A stretch of 18,433 nt of DNA from NCBI GenBank assembly GCA_964350135.1, contig CAYGJN010000051.1, positions 1 to 18,433 of the forward strand, written 5' to 3'. The DNA comes from CAYGJN01 sp964350135 (GTDB taxonomy: Bacteria > Bdellovibrionota > Bacteriovoracia > Bacteriovoracales > Bacteriovoracaceae). Below the pieces are notes generated by a model, which did no database searches, was not told the DNA's origin, and saw only the letters and a program-made list of their open reading frames with translations. Positions 14,845 to 18,433 of this stretch are shown here, piece by piece. Positions within the stretch are counted from its first letter, which is position 1. Each line of letters opens with the position of its first letter. The position numbers and the translations under genes were made by a program.

Positions 14845-15699
14845 TTAGTTTTCCTTTTGATGAGTTTTGATTATTTTGCCATTAATCTTATGAACGCAAA
14901 GTCCATCAGATTTAAGCTCAATAATTCCTCTAACTTTTTTACCAATTAATTCATGGTTAACATTTTGATTACTAAGAGCATTGCTAACAACCATTGCATT
15001 TTTTTGAAGTGTTGATATTAAAGGATCAGCTGTTGGGAGTCTATAATTGCTTAATAATGACTCTTCATCAATGATGCCTGGTTCTCTTCTTTCAACTTGA
15101 AAGTATAAACTTGGTCTCATGACTGATGCTGCTCTTGAATCGTGCTTTAATCCTATAAAATGTCCTAATTCATGGACCATAACAGATTCAAAATCGTGCT
15201 CAAGAATCCCTGGGTTTAAGGAAAAATCCCAGTCTCTATAATTAAAAATAATATCTGCGTGAACAATATCGATAAATAGGCCAGCAGAGTCTTGGTCGTA
15301 ATATCCATAGAACTGTGTAACCGCCAATGTTCCGGAACCAAAATCACTAAACCAATTATAACTTTTGTATATACCAAGTTGACCATCTTGAAATGAAGAT
15401 GAACTACCTGGTTCATAGTTAGGAACTGTTGGTAATGTGGTATCAAAAAAATCTAGTTTATTATCAACTGAAATTTCCCATGCATTGGCACGATCAATAA
15501 TAGCTGTAATCTCATCATTAGAAAAATCTTCACTTATTTCTAAAGGCAAAGGAAAACTAAGTGTTGACCATTTGGCCGGTGGTCTTTCTGAGCCTGCACC
15601 AGGAAGATTAATACTAGAGTTTTCTGTTTCTGTTCCGGGTTGACAACCTAGTAGAAAAAGACCGATTAAAAGAGTGAGACAAATTGTTAATTGCTTCAT
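14845..15699 (-). CDS. Matrixin-like zinc metallopeptidase lipoprotein
   Basis: A 284-residue predicted lipoprotein: signal peptide with lipobox FLLGC, lipidated Cys19, Gln at +2. The zinc site HELGHFIGLKHD spans 176-187 (HExxHxxGxxH with His176, Glu177, His180, His186), followed by SVMRP with the Met-turn at Met194. This places it in the metzincin clan, closest to matrixin (M10A) type. A Ser/Pro/Gly-rich linker follows the lipid anchor, and residues 200-284 form a C-terminal extension. It probably cleaves proteins in the periplasm or at the cell surface; the substrate is unknown. The start has no strong Shine-Dalgarno. It lies 31 bases after the response regulator gene and ends 4 bases from the convergent topoisomerase gene. 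Confidence 0.9.
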   Translation of the reverse strand: MKQLTICLTLLIGLFLLGCQPGTETENSSINLPGAGSERPPAKWSTLSFPLPLEISEDFSNDEITAIIDRANAWEISVDNKLDFFDTTLPTVPNYEPGSSSSFQDGQLGIYKSYNWFSDFGSGTLAVTQFYGYYDQDSAGLFIDIVHADIIFNYRDWDFSLNPGILEHDFESVMVHELGHFIGLKHDSRAASVMRPSLYFQVERREPGIIDEESLLSNYRLPTADPLISTLQKNAMVVSNALSNQNVNHELIGKKVRGIIELKSDGLCVHKINGKIIKTHQKEN

Positions 15700-15730
15700 A
15701 CACCGGTTATTCGGCGTTTTCAGAATTAAA

Positions 15731-17101
15731 TTAAGTTTGCTTTCTTTTTGTCTTACCAGGTCTAAATATCTTCACAAAAGCTTCATGAGCAATAAAAAAT
15801 TTATGTTGACTGTAATTCTCTTCTATATCGCTAAGAGCATCTCTTAAGTTTTCAATTTTAAGAGGGGAAGGGTTAATTAATTGATGAGCAAAATTATGAG
15901 CAAAGATAAAAATACTAGTTAGAGGAGTAATATTATGTTTATCAAGTCCTTTTGGGAACCCTAGGCCTGTAGGGCGTTCATGATGTTGCTCAAGCAATGT
16001 TTTAAAATCTGAGGGGTAATGTTTGGCTATATCTTCAGCAAGTTCATAGGACCTAAATCCATGGTTAAGTACAAGGTCTTGATCTTCAGGTGTTAGTAGT
16101 TTGAATTCAGGTGATTCCTTACTCACTATTCGAGCTAGTTTTTCATCTGGAATTGAGATATCCATTAGCAGTGATGCCATTGAAACTTTCTCCATAGTGG
16201 ATTTAGAGTTCCATTCCATCTGGGTACACATCGAAGAAGCGAGGTAGCCAGTTACAAGAGCAATTTCAGTGACGTAGTTCTTATTTTTAATAATTTTACC
16301 AAGAATACTAGATATTTTCCGATTAGATTTTATAGTTTTAATACTTACTTCTATATTTTGCCTGGCAAGTCCAAGTACTTGGTCAGGTATCCCCATACTT
16401 TTTAAGCATTGATGAACATTATCAATAGAGTCTAATTGAACCTCTATTCTTTCACCAAAGTCCAGTTTAGGTTTGGAGAGAAGCTCTAAGAGTCTTTCAT
16501 TAAAGAGTTTTTGATATTGTTCATAATCAGAATCAGGTGTAAAAAAATCATTAATACCTTTTTCTTTGTATTTAGTGACCATTTTATCAATATAGCCATC
16601 TTCATCATTAGTAAGATGAACAAAATCCCCATTAGGTTTTCTTAAATAAATATTAATTTCTATTTTATTAAAATTATCAAAACGATTGATATTAATTCTT
16701 TTAAATCCTGTTACTTCAGACTGGAGTTGTGTATTTAAGGCCTTAATAACGGCCTGGTTCATAACCTCACCTTCAAAAGGCTTCATAATATATGAGTTCT
16801 TGGGGTTATCTTCTAGAAAACCTTGAAGCTCAGGATAGTCTTCATATGGAAAACCAGAAAAAAAGATAAAAGGAAGATCATTATTAGTTTCTTTGAGATA
16901 GGAGTAGAGATCGGCCCCATTTCCATTAGGCATTTGATAATCAGAAATAATTAAAACAATATCATCGTTTTCTTTAATTTTTTCAATTGCATCAAAGCCA
17001 CCGAAAGATTGAATAATCTTTTCCTCGAATTCTGACTCTAAATACATACAAAGGATTTCTGAAACTTCAGCATCATCCTCAACTATTAATATTGTCGACA
17101 A
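15731..17101 (-). CDS. Response regulator with degenerate HD-GYP domain
   Basis: A 456-residue protein. Residues 1-125 are a receiver domain with the acidic pair Asp9-Asp10, phosphoacceptor Asp54 (ISDYQMPNGNG), Ser82 and Lys107. Residues 130-250 form an unrecognised middle region. From about 265 is an HD-GYP-like helical domain: LLMDISIP at 311-318 where LLHDIGK is expected, LNHGFRSYELA at 345-355, and QHHERPTGLGFPKGL at 372-386 (GFP for GYP). The HD histidine is replaced by Met313, so metal-dependent c-di-GMP hydrolysis is doubtful; binding or signalling is possible. No histidine kinase is adjacent. The only possible start is TTG at 17101, directly preceded in frame by a TAA; its GAGGTAGG ribosome binding site lies in the 3' arm of a hairpin and the base after it. 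Confidence 0.9.
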   Translation of the reverse strand: MSTILIVEDDAEVSEILCMYLESEFEEKIIQSFGGFDAIEKIKENDDIVLIISDYQMPNGNGADLYSYLKETNNDLPFIFFSGFPYEDYPELQGFLEDNPKNSYIMKPFEGEVMNQAVIKALNTQLQSEVTGFKRININRFDNFNKIEINIYLRKPNGDFVHLTNDEDGYIDKMVTKYKEKGINDFFTPDSDYEQYQKLFNERLLELLSKPKLDFGERIEVQLDSIDNVHQCLKSMGIPDQVLGLARQNIEVSIKTIKSNRKISSILGKIIKNKNYVTEIALVTGYLASSMCTQMEWNSKSTMEKVSMASLLMDISIPDEKLARIVSKESPEFKLLTPEDQDLVLNHGFRSYELAEDIAKHYPSDFKTLLEQHHERPTGLGFPKGLDKHNITPLTSIFIFAHNFAHQLINPSPLKIENLRDALSDIEENYSQHKFFIAHEAFVKIFRPGKTKRKQT

Positions 17102-17103
17102 TT

Positions 17104-17138
17104 AAAACCTACCTCGGTCTCTATTTTAACCGAGGTAG
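17104..17138 (-). terminator. Hairpin after the transaldolase gene, overlapping the response regulator ribosome binding site
   Basis: A perfect 10-bp stem: read on the minus strand CTACCTCGGT (17138-17129), a 10-base loop, ACCGAGGTAG (17118-17109), then G and TTTT. It sits 20 bases after the tal stop and looks like a modest intrinsic terminator. The 3' arm contains the GAGGTAG used as Shine-Dalgarno by the response regulator, whose TTG begins eight bases after the stem, so the hairpin could also block its translation. Confidence 0.7.
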
Positions 17139-17158
17139 ATTAAGTTTTAAATAAAGTT

Positions 17159-17803
17159 TTATTTAAGAGTAGATCTGTAATCACTCATAAACTTTTCTAG
17201 TCCATTATCAGTTAATGGATGTTTAAAAAGTTGCTGGAGTACTTTGTATGGACATGTTGAAACATCAGCTCCAACTAGTGCTGCATCTCTAACGTGTTGA
17301 GTGTGGCGGATTGAAGCTGCTAGAATTTTTGTCGGATATCCGTAATTATCAAATATAGTTCGAATTTCATCAATAACTTGCATTCCTAGATGCCCAATAT
17401 CATCAAGTCTGCCAATAAATGGAGAAACAAATGTAGCACCGTTTTTTGCGGCCATAAGGGCCTGTGTAGGAGAGAAAACTAAAGTGATATTGGTCTTTAT
17501 ACCTTCAGAGCTAAACCACTTACAGGCCTTAACGCCTTCTTCAGTCATTGGAAGCTTTATAGTTACATTGTCATGAATCTTAGCAAATTCTTGTCCTTCC
17601 TTAATCATACCATCGCAGTCAAGTGAAACTACTTCTGCTGAGATCGGTCCATCAATAATATTGCAGATCTCTGTAATAACCTCGGCGGTAGATCTACCTT
17701 CTTTGGCCATCAAGGATGGATTGGTTGTAACTCCATCTATAAGACCCCAGGCCGATGCTGCTTTGATTTCATCTAAATTAGCACTATCAATAAATAATTC
17801 CAT
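17159..17803 (-). CDS. tal: Transaldolase, short (TalC/Fsa-like) form
   Basis: A 214-residue TIM-barrel class I aldolase of the small transaldolase/fructose-6-phosphate aldolase group, acting in the non-oxidative pentose phosphate pathway. The Schiff-base lysine is Lys83 in VTIKLPMT. MELFIDSANLDEI starts the barrel, GVTTNPSLMAKEG is at 24-36, and SPFIGRLDDIG is at 127-137. Phe129 stands where Fsa has Tyr131 and Glu57 occurs in the AEV segment, both favouring transaldolase over Fsa activity. ILAASIRHTQHV and GADVSTCPYKVL are also typical. An AAGGGGA ribosome binding site lies six bases upstream. It is transcribed divergently from the exported-protein gene at the right edge and followed by a hairpin terminator. 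Confidence 0.95.
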   Translation of the reverse strand: MELFIDSANLDEIKAASAWGLIDGVTTNPSLMAKEGRSTAEVITEICNIIDGPISAEVVSLDCDGMIKEGQEFAKIHDNVTIKLPMTEEGVKACKWFSSEGIKTNITLVFSPTQALMAAKNGATFVSPFIGRLDDIGHLGMQVIDEIRTIFDNYGYPTKILAASIRHTQHVRDAALVGADVSTCPYKVLQQLFKHPLTDNGLEKFMSDYRSTLK

Positions 17804-17844
17804 ACTATTCCCCTTTTAAATCAATTTAGTTAATTTTTTTCTCC

Positions 17845-17872
17845 TTGGAAAGTAGGAAAGCCCCTTTATAAT
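17845..17872 (+). promoter_or_regulatory. Promoter of a probably leaderless gene
   Basis: TTGGAA (17845-17850, four of six matches to the -35 consensus), a 16-base spacer, TATAAT (17867-17872), then six bases and ATG at 17879. No Shine-Dalgarno precedes the ATG. The -10-to-ATG distance is identical to that of the gene starting at 9812. Confidence 0.65.
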
Positions 17873-17878
17873 ATAACT

Positions 17879-18433
17879 ATGAGAGTCATCATAATATTTC
17901 TACTAATACTTCCAATTGCCATGAGTGCATCTTTAGGCATAAACGCTCCTAATGATGGATTAATAAAAGATCATGATCCATTTTTTAATAGTAATTACGA
18001 TTATTCTTTTTTTTATGGAAGAGTCACTGACCGTAATGACAAGGGAGATGTATTTAAAATTAAATCCGAAAATTTTAATGTTCGTTTTTTTAAAACTGCA
18101 GATAAAGTTTTTTTTAAAGTTCCTTATAAAAAAATCACTTCTGATGTTTCTTGTATTGGTCATGTTCGTGGAGTAGAAGAAAACTATTTCACTATTTTTG
18201 TATCAAATCTTAAAGGCTGTTATGGCAGTGATGAATATTTCAGAAGAGGAACTCAACTAAACTTCAGATCTCCTAATTTAGCACTAAGAGTACTAGAGGC
18301 CTCACAGTATAGAAAAACTCTAATTGCTCGAAAATCAGGGTTTTTAAAGCAATTAAATGGGATTAATAATTATCTGTGGTCTTTTAAAGAGCTTAAATCT
18401 ATAAGAATTGCGGAGTTTGAGAGAGTTAGTCTG
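17879..18433 (+). CDS. Exported protein of unknown function, 5' part (runs off the window)
   Basis: An open frame of 185 codons from ATG at 17879 to the window end, with no stop. It begins with a Sec signal peptide (MRVIIIFLLILPIAMSA, likely cleaved after residue 17). The mature part has an aromatic-rich N-terminal stretch, alternating hydrophobic residues suggesting beta strands, two cysteines (in DVSCIGH and LKGCYGS) and a basic helical segment near the visible end. No family is recognised. The start is supported by a TATAAT six bases upstream and the signal peptide; the opposite-strand frame over the same bases is a shadow. Confidence 0.8.
   Translation, partial: MRVIIIFLLILPIAMSASLGINAPNDGLIKDHDPFFNSNYDYSFFYGRVTDRNDKGDVFKIKSENFNVRFFKTADKVFFKVPYKKITSDVSCIGHVRGVEENYFTIFVSNLKGCYGSDEYFRRGTQLNFRSPNLALRVLEASQYRKTLIARKSGFLKQLNGINNYLWSFKELKSIRIAEFERVSL

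Noticed and set aside
17960..18176. Two short overlapping frames on opposite strands near the right edge
   Set aside because: Both are shadows of the larger plus-strand frame that begins at 17879 with a signal peptide and a promoter.
1..18433. Prophage, mobile element or defence system
   Set aside because: No integrase, transposase, terminal repeats, phage structural genes or known defence domains are visible; the T4-like topoisomerase genes stand alone among housekeeping genes.

Overview
The window is AT-rich chromosomal DNA from a draft assembly (a run of 10 N at 1479-1488). Genes are tightly packed, with short, overlapping or absent intergenic gaps. The mix of a complete SUF operon, many small exported or lipoprotein genes of unknown function, and unusual compact type II topoisomerase genes suggests a Gram-negative bacterium of the Bdellovibrionota (Bacteriovorax/Halobacteriovorax-like). 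That placement is an inference from general look, not from a marker gene.

Layout. 1-473: the 3' part of hemF (oxygen-dependent coproporphyrinogen III oxidase), cut by the window edge and interrupted by an in-frame TAG. 537-1133: a lipoprotein with a strong Shine-Dalgarno, ending at a hairpin terminator shared with a small convergent hypothetical gene (1152-1412, minus). 1476-2132 (minus): an exported protein whose 3' end touches the N gap. 2239-7908 (minus): one operon in the order Rrf2-type regulator, sufB, sufC, sufD, sufS, two-domain NFU protein. It covers sulfur mobilisation (SufS), cluster assembly (SufBCD) and probably cluster transfer (NFU). The regulator has three cysteines spaced much as in IscR, and the promoter carries three copies of the 8-mer AAATAGGT, so cluster-responsive autoregulation is likely. 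8041-9786 (minus): argS. It diverges from a cysteine-rich exported protein at 9812-10354, which appears to be leaderless.

10340-11427 (minus): a GNAT acetyltransferase translationally coupled to an upstream exported SRPBCC/START-like protein. 11454-14840 (plus): two abutting genes for the B and A subunits of a compact type IIA topoisomerase. The A subunit has the catalytic Arg-Tyr but no C-terminal pinwheel domain. Several motifs of both subunits recall phage T4 topoisomerase more than ordinary gyrase. 14845-15699 (minus): a matrixin-like zinc metallopeptidase lipoprotein. 15731-17101 (minus): a response regulator with a degenerate HD-GYP domain; its TTG start and ribosome binding site lie at the foot of a perfect 10-bp hairpin that follows the transaldolase gene (17159-17803, minus). 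17879-18433 (plus): the 5' part of another exported protein, running off the right edge and apparently also leaderless.

No rRNA, tRNA, CRISPR array, insertion sequence or prophage module is visible. No stretch over 300 bases lacks a gene. The most interesting signals are the compact topoisomerase pair, the hairpin that holds the response regulator's ribosome binding site, the repeated half-site at the suf promoter, and two genes that share the arrangement TATAAT, six bases, ATG.
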